Source of the DNA: a virus
Strand: one strand, 5' to 3'
Length of the DNA stretch: 44,991 nucleotides
IMG/VR virus record: IMGVR_UViG_3300046007_008872
Location: 1-44,991 of that record
Notes under the pieces: generated by a model
What the model saw: the letters and a program-made list of their open reading frames with translations, nothing else
Databases searched by the model: none
What the model was told of the DNA's origin: nothing
Shown: one piece after another, positions 12,509-20,807 of the stretch
How the letters are laid out: every line of letters begins with the position of its first letter
Position numbering within the stretch: position 1 is the first letter of the stretch
Made by a program: the position numbers and the translations under genes

Positions 12509-13441
12509 TTACATTTGATTTGAATATTTCTCAAAAAATAGTTTAGGTATTTGTAAATGTGAAGTACTGACTTTTTCAGCGTCTCCGTTTTTTTCCATTT
12601 GTCTTAAAAGACGACCAATACCAGCGTGACGCCCAGTCCAATTATTAGAATTTGATACTACTTTTACATTATCTGGTAAGTTTGAATAAACCTTTGATGT
12701 TGATGGATCGATTAAACCAACAAAATCATAATTTCCATTAATTTCTTTCCAAGTATTAACCCCACCTCTTGAAAATCCACTAACCGAATTTATTTTGTAG
12801 TCACCTAAATCATTATCTTCTAATATTTTTTTAACATTTAAAATTGAATTTTCGTAATTACTATAAATTACATTTTTATTTTTAAAAAACTCTCTACCAA
12901 TTTTTTCCATAAATTTAGCACCATAGTTAATACTTGGCATACCACCCCAAATTAGAGTAATTTTTTTTGAGTTTGGGTTGTTTAAATTAATAATATATGA
13001 ATTTTTAATTATTTGTTTTTTTTCTGTATTATCAGATTTTTCTGTTTCTTCTGGTTCTTTTGTTTCTTCTGGTTCTTTTGTTTCTTCTGGTTTTTCATTA
13101 TATTTTTTTATAATAAGTTCAAGTAATTTTTTTGTAAAATCTTTATCTATTTTTCCGGTAATTTCTAAATCTTGGTCTTTTTGGAATTTTTCAACATTTT
13201 TTAATGTTTCATTACCAAATTTTCCATCTATACCAAATTTATTAAAGGTATAATTAAGTTTGTCTAAACCTGATTGTACTGCAGCAACGCCAGAATTATA
13301 TTTATATGAGTCCATACCTTTAGTAAAAACTTGATCACCATCTATTATTTTCTGTAAGTCAGTTTTATAATCTTCTAAAGACATACTTTCCATTAATCTA
13401 ATAAGTCTTTTTGTTTGACTTTCTGTTAATATTATTTTCAT
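12509..13441 (-). CDS. Leader-bearing PG-binding + alpha/beta hydrolase (310 aa)
   Basis: Start at the leader MKIILTESQTKRLIRLMES (1-19). A peptidoglycan-binding type 1 domain follows (about 52-110: GIDGKFGNETLKNVEKFQ). Then come three EETKEP-type repeats (119-133) and an alpha/beta hydrolase-like domain with ITLIWGG (161-167), the nucleophile elbow GFSRGG (S224), LIDPS (D245) and H272 or H295 as candidate triad. Layout PG-binding plus esterase recalls mycobacteriophage LysB, though the host here should lack mycolic acids. I infer an esterase acting at the envelope. Confidence 0.7.
   Translation of the reverse strand: MKIILTESQTKRLIRLMESMSLEDYKTDLQKIIDGDQVFTKGMDSYKYNSGVAAVQSGLDKLNYTFNKFGIDGKFGNETLKNVEKFQKDQDLEITGKIDKDFTKKLLELIIKKYNEKPEETKEPEETKEPEETEKSDNTEKKQIIKNSYIINLNNPNSKKITLIWGGMPSINYGAKFMEKIGREFFKNKNVIYSNYENSILNVKKILEDNDLGDYKINSVSGFSRGGVNTWKEINGNYDFVGLIDPSTSKVYSNLPDNVKVVSNSNNWTGRHAGIGRLLRQMEKNGDAEKVSTSHLQIPKLFFEKYSNQM
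13037..13095 (-). repeat. Tandem codons for EETKEP linker
   Basis: A near-exact 18-base unit is repeated about three times, encoding the acidic linker between the PG-binding and hydrolase domains. Confidence 0.6.
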
Positions 13442-13445
13442 ATTT

Positions 13446-14972
13446 TTATGTTTGTAAAATTGATGCCGCATAAGCATAAGATTCATTAGGTATTTTTCCT
13501 TTTAAATCAGTAAAAGGAATTTTTTCATCTAAAGCAGTTTTATATATTTTTAAATTAGGCCCACTATTATACCCAGAAAATGCTAAATCAAGTCTTCCTG
13601 GAAACTTTTTAACTAATTTATCCATAAATGCTACATATGCAGATAAAGCGTCAGTTGGTTTGCAAGGATCTCCTCCTTTACCATATGTTGGCCAAGTTGT
13701 TGGCATAAACTGTGCAAGACCCATAGCACCAGATCTTGATTTTCTTTTACAACTAATAACATCTGGTGAAAACCCAGATTCGCTATGTAATTGTCTCATT
13801 GCAAACTTAATAGGTATTCCAACTGATTCAATGTCTGATTTAAATTTATCATAATCAACACCAGGTATATTTTTAAATTGTTGTTCTAAATCTGAAGGGT
13901 ATTTTCTAACTTGGACTCCTGGATTTTCTATTACTCTAACATTATCAACAGATTCTTTATTGTTAGAATCTTTTTTATCTTCTGAATTTGTTTTTTGTGT
14001 AGGTGTGTATGATGGAAATAATTTTTTTGCTAACTCTTGTTGTGTTTTAACATCAAAATATCCAGTACTTTGTAGACCATTTTTACTTTGGAAATCTAAG
14101 ATATCTTTTTTAGTTTGCTCGTCAAATTTACCTAAATCTTTATTTTCAGTACTTTGTCTAAGATAGAAGTATAAAACAATTTGCATTCTTTTTATGTCAT
14201 TTTTTTTACTATTTTCATCAACATTTTGATTTTTTTCTAAGAACTTAAAATAGTTTTCAAAGAACTTTTTAAAAGCTTCTCTTTTATCATCATTATTTTC
14301 ATTTGAATTTTGATTTTCGTTTTCTTTTTTTGACTGCGTAATATATCTAGAAACATAGTCTTTTATAGTTCTGTGTTGTGAAGTACCAATATGGATTCCA
14401 TCACTAGGAGCCCAAGAATCATCCCCATCAATTGTTGGAATTATTGTTGCGTTTTTAATTTGTGAACTTAAATCTTTTTGTAGCTGTACCATTCTTTCTC
14501 TACCTTTTTTCATACACGTTGGGTCACAAAGATATGTACCGTCTTTTTTCTTGGTTGGTTTTAAGTTTTTATCTGTCATAACACTATCTGCAGCATAACC
14601 TAAAAACACATAAGATTGTCCGCCTTGATTATTAACAGCGTCAACCATTTTTTGTATATCAGAAACTGCATCTGATAAGTTTGACCCAACCCAAAAAGCG
14701 TTATTGGTTCCACCCCAAATAAAAACTTTATCGTATTTTTTTTTACTTAAATTTGATAACATATTAGTTAACATCCAATCTGTTTTCATACCACGTTTAA
14801 CTACGTGAGTTACATTCCATTCTGGATGATCTTTTGCTAATTGGTAATTCCAAGTATTACCAGGACTATCACTTAAACTATCACCAACAAACATAACATT
14901 AATCTTATCATCATCTTCAGTGATTAAGTTAATTAGTTTTTTAAGTTGATTTTCTGTGACAAGAATTTTCAT
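13446..14972 (-). CDS. Leader + SGNH esterase + PG-binding + lytic transglycosylase (508 aa)
   Basis: Leader MKILVTENQLKKLINLITE (1-19, LITE end). An SGNH/GDSL hydrolase follows: block I FVGDSLSD (28-35, S32), block III GGTNN (87-91), block V DGIH (D191, H194). Residues 230-320 are a PG-binding-like domain related to that of the next gene. At 380-508 is a lysozyme-like lytic transglycosylase domain: ESGF (E398), GAMGLAQFMPTTW (415-427), SGYNSG (467-471). Together these could deacetylate or deacylate glycan and cleave it. The start lies 6 bases after a TATTTAT element. Confidence 0.8.
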   Translation of the reverse strand: MKILVTENQLKKLINLITEDDDKINVMFVGDSLSDSPGNTWNYQLAKDHPEWNVTHVVKRGMKTDWMLTNMLSNLSKKKYDKVFIWGGTNNAFWVGSNLSDAVSDIQKMVDAVNNQGGQSYVFLGYAADSVMTDKNLKPTKKKDGTYLCDPTCMKKGRERMVQLQKDLSSQIKNATIIPTIDGDDSWAPSDGIHIGTSQHRTIKDYVSRYITQSKKENENQNSNENNDDKREAFKKFFENYFKFLEKNQNVDENSKKNDIKRMQIVLYFYLRQSTENKDLGKFDEQTKKDILDFQSKNGLQSTGYFDVKTQQELAKKLFPSYTPTQKTNSEDKKDSNNKESVDNVRVIENPGVQVRKYPSDLEQQFKNIPGVDYDKFKSDIESVGIPIKFAMRQLHSESGFSPDVISCKRKSRSGAMGLAQFMPTTWPTYGKGGDPCKPTDALSAYVAFMDKLVKKFPGRLDLAFSGYNSGPNLKIYKTALDEKIPFTDLKGKIPNESYAYAASILQT

Positions 14973-14978
14973 TATATT

Positions 14979-14985
14979 ATAAATA
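14979..14985 (-). promoter_or_regulatory. TATTTAT late promoter candidate
   Basis: 6 bases before the ATG at 14972. Confidence 0.4.
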
Positions 14986-15011
14986 CAATTAAAAAATTAT
15001 TAGTGAATATT

Positions 15012-15206
15012 TTAATTTAGTTTTTCTTTCCAGAATTTAAACAAATTTAAATCGTCATATTTTTTATTTTTTTGATTCCAACCACACATATGACATAAAT
15101 AAGGTTGTTTGTCTTTTTTTTCTTTAACCCAAGAATGGTCACATTTACATTTTATTTTTTCACCAAATAATTTTTCTGCTTGTTTTTCAGTAATTATTAT
15201 TTTCAT
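15012..15206 (-). CDS. Leader-bearing zinc-ribbon protein (64 aa)
   Basis: MKIIITEKQAEKLFGEK (leader) is followed by KCKCDHSW...PYLCHMCGW, a CxCxH...CxxCGW zinc ribbon. I recall this at the ends of other large-phage virion-type proteins (CKCGHSW...YLCHKCG). The protein is little more than tag plus ribbon, so it may carry no activity of its own or bind DNA in the capsid. It overlaps the upstream VanY/M23 gene by 4 bases. Confidence 0.7.
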   Translation of the reverse strand: MKIIITEKQAEKLFGEKIKCKCDHSWVKEKKDKQPYLCHMCGWNQKNKKYDDLNLFKFWKEKLN

Positions 15207-16741
15207 ATTTTCTTTATATTATTTTCATAAGCACTAAGTTTATCTGGTTTTATAAATGTGAATATTTTTTCATCAATATCTTTTGGGTCAGAGTCTTTAA
15301 CCGATTTTGTTATATTACCTTTTGTTTCTTTTCTTTCTTGTGCGTTTGGTGGAAAATATTCAAAATGTAAATGTGGACCGGTAGATGGTCCTTTATTTCC
15401 AACTGTAGCTAACACAGAACCAGGTTTTATTATATCACCAGTCTTGAAATAAACACTTTGACAATGGCACCATTTTGTTTGTGATCCATCTGGATGACTT
15501 AATTCAAAACAATATCCTGATGGATATCCACTTTTTATCATTTTACCTTCAATGAGTAAAACAATTGGTGTTCCAACTTTAAGGCCACCATAATCTCTAC
15601 CAGCATGCCAATGCCAATTACAATATCTTGACTTAGATTTACTACATAAACTAGGTATTGCACCTCTCCAACCGTAAGTTTTACCTCTTTTTGATGAAGG
15701 TGATATTAAATTATTTGTGTCTAATTTAGAAACATCTAAACGAGTTAACGATATTTTTGTTTCAAAACTTTGATTTTGTGATTGATTTTGTGATTGATTT
15801 TGTGATTGATTTTGTGATTTAAATAAATCTGCTAATTTTTTTTGTGTTTCTAAATCAAAATATCCTGTTTTTGTTAAATTATTATTATTCTGGAATTCTT
15901 CAATATCTTTTTTGGTTTCGTCAGTAAATATACCATCGGTTTTTATTTTTTGATTTTTTGTAACAATAAAAAGAACTATCTGCATTCTCATTATATCGTT
16001 TTTACTACTTTTTTTATCAACTATTGTTTTTTTATCAACAAATTTAATAAAATTACCAATAAAAGTTTTTAAAGTATCTGTATTTGTATTAGATTCTGTA
16101 TTTGTATTAGATTCTGTATTTTTTTTATCTGATGAACTTATATCACCTGTATAATATAAATGCCAAGGTTCCGCCATTCTTAATACACCATCTTTTTGGT
16201 ATGAAATTTTAAATCCAAATCTACCACAGTTATCTGCAACCCAATCTTTAATATCTTTATTACTATTCCACCATTCTGGTCTTAAATCCAAAATATCAAA
16301 AGTTTTACCTGTTGAGTGTTGTGAAAATCCAGGTAATGCAGATGCTCTTTGTCTACCGGAAACTCCACCTTGTTCTTTTATTTTACCACCAAATACAGAA
16401 ACTTGTGTTATATAACCTCTATAACCAGATTGACAACCGGCTAAATTATTACAGTTACTATTTTTTGGTTTAGGCGCATTTGGAAATTTTTTATATAATT
16501 CATCCAAAAATTCTTTTAGTTTTTGGAATGCTGTGTTATCTATTTTACCATTGTCCGGATAAGTTTGACCTTCTTGTTCAAACTCTTTTTTAATATTTTC
16601 ATCGGTAATTTTTACACCATAATTTTGTTCAATTTGTTTTATAGCATTTTGAATATTTGAAGGTAGTTTTGCTAATTCAGTAGATTCATTTAAAATAAAA
16701 TTTATTAATTTTGATTGTCTTTCTGTAATTATTAATTTCAT
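15203..16741 (-). CDS. Leader + VanY-like peptidase + PG-binding + M23 peptidase (512 aa)
   Basis: Leader MKLIITERQSKLINFILNE (1-19). A LAS-type D,D-carboxypeptidase follows: SQHSTGKTFD (S140, H142, D149) and EPWH (E191, H194). Two TESNTN repeats, a PG-binding-like domain (245-306), an NQSQ-repeat linker and an M23 glycyl/L,D-endopeptidase (H379/D383 in HAGRD, HLHF with H457, H459) complete it. Both zinc sites look intact. It should cut peptide stems and cross-bridges, complementing the transglycosylase gene next to it. It overlaps the nuclease gene by 4 bases. Confidence 0.8.
   Translation of the reverse strand: MKLIITERQSKLINFILNESTELAKLPSNIQNAIKQIEQNYGVKITDENIKKEFEQEGQTYPDNGKIDNTAFQKLKEFLDELYKKFPNAPKPKNSNCNNLAGCQSGYRGYITQVSVFGGKIKEQGGVSGRQRASALPGFSQHSTGKTFDILDLRPEWWNSNKDIKDWVADNCGRFGFKISYQKDGVLRMAEPWHLYYTGDISSSDKKNTESNTNTESNTNTDTLKTFIGNFIKFVDKKTIVDKKSSKNDIMRMQIVLFIVTKNQKIKTDGIFTDETKKDIEEFQNNNNLTKTGYFDLETQKKLADLFKSQNQSQNQSQNQSQNQSFETKISLTRLDVSKLDTNNLISPSSKRGKTYGWRGAIPSLCSKSKSRYCNWHWHAGRDYGGLKVGTPIVLLIEGKMIKSGYPSGYCFELSHPDGSQTKWCHCQSVYFKTGDIIKPGSVLATVGNKGPSTGPHLHFEYFPPNAQERKETKGNITKSVKDSDPKDIDEKIFTFIKPDKLSAYENNIKKI
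15770..15820 (-). repeat. Four 12-base tandem repeats (NQSQ linker)
   Basis: Exact repeats of a 12-base unit encode NQSQ four times, a flexible linker before the M23 domain. Copy number is likely to vary. Confidence 0.75.
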
Positions 16742-17610
16742 CGGAATCTGATTTCTTCAACATTTATTGGTATACTATTAAATAGTACTTTGTCATAAAC
16801 AAATCCTTTTTTTGAAGTCAAATCGTTTTGGATTTTAATGTCGGTGTCATTTTCTAAAATTATGTATTCATTTTTTTGTTGGTTATGAAAAATAATATAA
16901 TCAACCTTGTCTATATTATATCCTTTTGTTGGATATTTCTTTGTAAAAACTTCTGTTTTCATACCAAGTTTATTATAAAACATTAATGGTTTGACTTGAA
17001 ATGTTGCTTTTAATCCATTTTTTTCTAAAATAAAGTCTTGTCCACCTTTTGTATCCGTTTTTGATCCAGGACAAAAATTAAATTCACCACTTAATTTTAA
17101 TTTATCTTTAATATCTTTATAAACTTCATTTTCTGAAACGGAACCTTTTGTTATTGCTCTCAAATTCATAATAACAAGTTCTTCAAATTCTGAAGTTCCT
17201 TTTTTTTCTCTAATAAATTCATTAATAAAATCTAAAAAATTATCAACTGTTTCATCTAAATCAGTTCTTCTAAATTTTTGTAAAAGTGAATCTAAAACCA
17301 AACCACTTGTATTAAAAAAGTTTATAACGGACCAATTAGATTTTGGACATTTAAGTCTTTCACTATAATCTGTAAAAGTATATATTCCAATAACACCAAA
17401 ATTGGTATAACAATCTATTTCTGGTTTATTAGCCGTACCCCAATTACCGGTTGGTTCAAAAATTGATTTTAACATTAATAAAAATTTATTTTTAAAATGT
17501 TGATTATTTTTTAAACCATTTGATGATAATAAATCTCTTTTAATATCTTGTTCAGAAATAAGGCCCATCATTTTTTTTATTCTACTATGTTCTAATATAC
17601 TTGTGTTCAT
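16738..17610 (-). CDS. Leader-bearing PD-(D/E)XK-like nuclease (290 aa)
   Basis: Leader MNTSILEHSRIKKMMGLISE (1-20) is a variant of the MMGxINE type. The C-terminal half shows GGQDFIL (D192) followed by ATFQVK (Q205, K207), the D...(E/Q)xK signature of restriction-like nucleases, with E143/E144 as a possible further acid. I infer a DNase packaged with the genome, perhaps for host DNA breakdown. The assignment rests on a short motif, so moderate. It is the first gene of the peptidoglycan-enzyme operon. Confidence 0.6.
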   Translation of the reverse strand: MNTSILEHSRIKKMMGLISEQDIKRDLLSSNGLKNNQHFKNKFLLMLKSIFEPTGNWGTANKPEIDCYTNFGVIGIYTFTDYSERLKCPKSNWSVINFFNTSGLVLDSLLQKFRRTDLDETVDNFLDFINEFIREKKGTSEFEELVIMNLRAITKGSVSENEVYKDIKDKLKLSGEFNFCPGSKTDTKGGQDFILEKNGLKATFQVKPLMFYNKLGMKTEVFTKKYPTKGYNIDKVDYIIFHNQQKNEYIILENDTDIKIQNDLTSKKGFVYDKVLFNSIPINVEEIRFR

Positions 17611-18326
17611 TAATTAAAATAACTTTCATCAATTATTATTCTCTTTCCTTTTCTAAATTCTCTATCATATACTTCTAAACTAACATATGATGTTTCTTCT
17701 TCTCTTCCACAAACAATTGTAGCATCAAAACCATCACCATCACCAATTTCATCATAATCATTTTCACCAAGTATTTTAAATTTTAATAATCTTTTAATTT
17801 CGGCTCGTAACATATAATAGTCATTAACTTTACCACTAACAACTTTACCATTTTTGTATTGTAAACTAAAATCACTTAAATTAAAATCATCATCTCTTAC
17901 ACTACAATCAAAAATTAACTTTTCTACATTTTTATTTTTGTTAAATACATTTGAAATATAGTCGACTTCTATTGCCGGAATATCCCACCAGTCCCAACCT
18001 TTTCTATATTGATTTGATGTGTATTCCATATAATTGGCTTGTAAAATAATTTGTTTTTCATTAGGGTTAACTGTTACATCGACATTCCAAATTGAGTCTT
18101 CTTTATTTGTTGAGTTCCACATTTCAAAACCATTTTCATTACATAAACTAACAATAAAATCTTTAAACATTTTTATTACCTTAATTGGATTACTATTTTC
18201 TTTCCACATTACACCATCAAAATATTCTACGCTATCGGTGTTCATTTCAATATTAGTTCCAACACTACCTGTTGATTTTATGTATGTAATTAAACCGTTA
18301 AATATTTTTAATTCATTATTCATCAA
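17610..18326 (-). CDS. Paralogous array protein 4 (238 aa)
   Basis: Most divergent of four tandem paralogues (17610-20379). It shares the start plan (ELKIFNGLITYIKSTGSVGTNIEMN), the central beta region, and acidic patterns, but has lost the GDSG motif (FDCSVRDDDFNLSDF instead). Its start overlaps the preceding gene by 11 bases and its last base is the first base of the nuclease gene's ATG. Function unknown. Confidence 0.6.
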   Translation of the reverse strand: MMNNELKIFNGLITYIKSTGSVGTNIEMNTDSVEYFDGVMWKENSNPIKVIKMFKDFIVSLCNENGFEMWNSTNKEDSIWNVDVTVNPNEKQIILQANYMEYTSNQYRKGWDWWDIPAIEVDYISNVFNKNKNVEKLIFDCSVRDDDFNLSDFSLQYKNGKVVSGKVNDYYMLRAEIKRLLKFKILGENDYDEIGDGDGFDATIVCGREEETSYVSLEVYDREFRKGKRIIIDESYFN

Positions 18327-19011
18327 AATCTTCTGGTTTTACTTCTAAATTTATTTCATTTGTATATTGTTCTTCAGTATTCCATTCGTGATTAACTATA
18401 ATTTCATCTTTTGTAAAATCTATTGTACCTTGTGATCCTTCATTTATTTCCCAACCTCCGTATTCTTCAAGTAAATTATAACAAATACTTTCAATATCAT
18501 CATCTATTTGTCCGCTCTTATTTTTAGATGTATAATCACTTTCAATATATCCTGAATCACCACTACCATTATAACTAACGGTCATATCTTCAATTCCTTC
18601 ATGTTCTAAAAATTTTCTTACTTCCATAAATGCTTCATACATACCGTCACCTTCTGTATTATCACTAATATCATATGACATACCAGTAGATTCACTTCCA
18701 TATTCGGTATGTGTTGTTTCATTAAAGATAAGTTTATTTTTTTCTGGATAAAAGGTAAGTTCGACTTGAAAATAATCACTAGCACTATTACTACTTGATC
18801 CAGGACCAAAATCATATAATTCTTCAACATAATGTTCTACAATTTCTTCAACTATTGACTCAACATTTGATGGTAAAGATAAATTACTTTTTCCTCTACA
18901 ATAAGGGTTTATATAATCAATTGTGTTATAGTCAATATCAATATTAATACTGAACTCTTCACATTTGAGTGCTTTTATATAAGCAATTAAAAATTGTATT
19001 TTCTTTTTCAT
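18316..19011 (-). CDS. Paralogous array protein 3, DUF6878-like pattern (231 aa)
   Basis: MKKKIQFLIAYIKALKCEEF, then MTVSYNGSGDSGYIESDY (about 143-160) and YGGWEINEGSQGTIDFTKD (about 189-207). The pair of motifs YxGxGDSGxI and GWExxxGSxGxI is one I associate with DUF6878-type proteins. It starts one base after the preceding gene stops. Function unknown; acidic, cytoplasmic. Confidence 0.6.
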   Translation of the reverse strand: MKKKIQFLIAYIKALKCEEFSINIDIDYNTIDYINPYCRGKSNLSLPSNVESIVEEIVEHYVEELYDFGPGSSSNSASDYFQVELTFYPEKNKLIFNETTHTEYGSESTGMSYDISDNTEGDGMYEAFMEVRKFLEHEGIEDMTVSYNGSGDSGYIESDYTSKNKSGQIDDDIESICYNLLEEYGGWEINEGSQGTIDFTKDEIIVNHEWNTEEQYTNEINLEVKPEDFDE

Positions 19012-19012
19012 A

Positions 19013-19702
19013 TTATTCTTCTTTTACATTATCTGGTGTTACTTCAATACGCATTCCAGTATCTTCATATTCTTCTTCATATTTTACATAATCTAAAAAC
19101 ATAACACTATCCCAAACTACTAAATCACCTTCAGCACCAGGACCTTCATTCCAATATGGTCCTCCTTCTGCTTTGTGCATTAAATCAACAACTAGTCCCC
19201 AAAATCCATCATCATCATCATCAAAATTATGTCTTCTATTATCAAAATAAACACTGTCTATTTCACCATCATCCCATCTTCCGGTAAATTCTATTTCAAA
19301 TTTTGTTAAACCTTCATTCTCTTCATATACTTTATTTATAAAATCTTTGTTTTCTTGTCTTAAATCTTTAAAATCATATTGTTTTTTATTTCTTGTTGTT
19401 TTTTCTACTTTACATTCACTTGTAAAAATTAATTTATTTTCAAATGGTTTAATGTGTATTTCTAAATACCAATATTCGTCAACACTATAATCATTATATC
19501 TAAGAAAATCATCATAATATAATTCAATTAATTCTTCAATTATTTTAATTATTGAACCTGTTGGTTTTATACGTTTATTATTAACTTGGAACTTTTCATC
19601 CCAATCTTCAATATGACTTCTATCAAAAGTTATATGTGTATGAACATTCTTATCTTTTAGAGCTCTAAAATAAGCAAATAACATTTTTAATTTATTTTTC
19701 AT
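19013..19702 (-). CDS. Paralogous array protein 2, DUF6878-like pattern (229 aa)
   Basis: Same layout as its neighbours: MKNKLKMLFAYFRALKDKNV, IEFTGRWDDGEIDSVYF in place of GDSG, and GGPYWNEGPGAEGDLVV in place of GWEINEGSQG. The central motif is therefore degenerate in this copy. It overlaps the upstream paralogue by 4 bases. Confidence 0.6.
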   Translation of the reverse strand: MKNKLKMLFAYFRALKDKNVHTHITFDRSHIEDWDEKFQVNNKRIKPTGSIIKIIEELIELYYDDFLRYNDYSVDEYWYLEIHIKPFENKLIFTSECKVEKTTRNKKQYDFKDLRQENKDFINKVYEENEGLTKFEIEFTGRWDDGEIDSVYFDNRRHNFDDDDDGFWGLVVDLMHKAEGGPYWNEGPGAEGDLVVWDSVMFLDYVKYEEEYEDTGMRIEVTPDNVKEE

Positions 19703-20379
19703 TCTTCAAAATCGTTTTCTGTTATTTCTTTTTTATAACTGGATTCTTCCATTTCTCTCATATTCCAGTTGTGTTCAATATCAATAACAATTGTATCATC
19801 ATATTGTCTATATATTTTAATTTCACCATTTGATCCATCATCTATTTCCCAACCACTAAAAGCACGTTCAAGGTCACCGTATAGTGTGTTTTGAATTAAT
19901 TTTTCATCTTCATCTTGAGTGCCCCAACTAATATTTGCTGCCTTACCGTCAATTTCAATATATTCAATTTCCCCACTATCACCACCACCATTATATCTTG
20001 CAGTAATTTCATCAATTTCTTTTCTATTGAACATCTCAATAAATTTTTCATCATTAATGTCCCTTGAATAAGATTCTTGTTGTTCTGTATACATTTCATA
20101 GTCACAACTAATTTCTACTTTGTTTTTAAATGGATATATTGTAAGTACAATTCTGTAATATTCAGTATCACTTCCTGGTGCTTCTTCATATACTTCTTCC
20201 CAAAACATTTCAGCAATTTCTGTTGCAATATCTTTTATATTTGATGGTATTTTTTCAACGTTAGAATGGGGCCATTCCCATTCTGGACCTTCGCCTTCAT
20301 AACAAGACCAACTAAACCCAATAGTGTCTTTTTTATATGCTTTTAAAAAAGCTAATAGGGCCTTAAATTTTCTTTTCAT
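19699..20379 (-). CDS. Paralogous array protein 1, DUF6878-like pattern (226 aa)
   Basis: MKRKFKALLAFLKAYKKDTI, ITARYNGGGDSGEIEYIEI (about 127-145) and SGWEIDDGSNGEIKI (about 175-190). It is the head of the four-gene array, starting 4 bases after a TATTTAT element, so the array is probably one late transcript. The basic N-terminal helix shared by all four copies could be a targeting tag different from the other leaders, but it has no obvious cut site. Confidence 0.6.
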   Translation of the reverse strand: MKRKFKALLAFLKAYKKDTIGFSWSCYEGEGPEWEWPHSNVEKIPSNIKDIATEIAEMFWEEVYEEAPGSDTEYYRIVLTIYPFKNKVEISCDYEMYTEQQESYSRDINDEKFIEMFNRKEIDEITARYNGGGDSGEIEYIEIDGKAANISWGTQDEDEKLIQNTLYGDLERAFSGWEIDDGSNGEIKIYRQYDDTIVIDIEHNWNMREMEESSYKKEITENDFEE

Positions 20380-20383
20380 ATTT

Positions 20384-20390
20384 ATAAATA
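20384..20390 (-). promoter_or_regulatory. TATTTAT late promoter candidate for paralogue array
   Basis: 4 bases before the ATG at 20379. Confidence 0.4.
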
Positions 20391-20391
20391 C

Positions 20392-20745
20392 TTAGTCATC
20401 AAATTTAAGGTCCAAAGTCCGCATCATCCACATAGGTTTTTCTTTATCTTGTAGAGCTTTTATCCATTCTTTTGCCGATGGAATGTGATTAAAACAATCT
20501 TCTTTCACATGATCTTCACCAACGTAACGAGTATAAACCGTTTTTCCATCACTATTTTGAAATGAGGAACCGAATGTTTTTTCGCATTCAAATATACCTT
20601 CACTGTGATGTCTAAATGCTCTATGAAATGAATGTCCAATCCAGGCTTTTGTTTCATCAAACCAGTTATGGATGTGAATATAATCTTCAACTTTTCCTCC
20701 ATATTTCTTCACAGAACTTTTTGCGTGTATTTCAGGGTGTGCCAT
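20392..20745 (-). CDS. DUF6915-like conserved phage protein (117 aa)
   Basis: The sequence AHPEIHAKSSVKKYGGK, IHNWFDETKAW, FRHHSEGIFECEKTFG and RYVGEDHVKED matches the pattern of a His-rich protein widespread in phages and some bacteria (DUF6915 by memory). No activity is established; the conserved His residues suggest metal binding. ATAAATATA (20762-20770) lies 16 bases upstream, in a 62-base divergent promoter region. Confidence 0.75.
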   Translation of the reverse strand: MAHPEIHAKSSVKKYGGKVEDYIHIHNWFDETKAWIGHSFHRAFRHHSEGIFECEKTFGSSFQNSDGKTVYTRYVGEDHVKEDCFNHIPSAKEWIKALQDKEKPMWMMRTLDLKFDD

Positions 20746-20792
20746 AGTAATTATTTTTTTGATAAATATAGTTTATTAAATGACGTTTTTGA

Positions 20793-20801
20793 AGTATTTA
20801 T
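20793..20801 (+). promoter_or_regulatory. AGTATTTAT late promoter candidate (plus strand)
   Basis: 6 bases before the ATG at 20808. The same orientation relative to the gene as on the minus strand, which argues that the motif reads TATTTAT and not ATAAATA. Confidence 0.45.
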
Positions 20802-20807
20802 TTTTAT

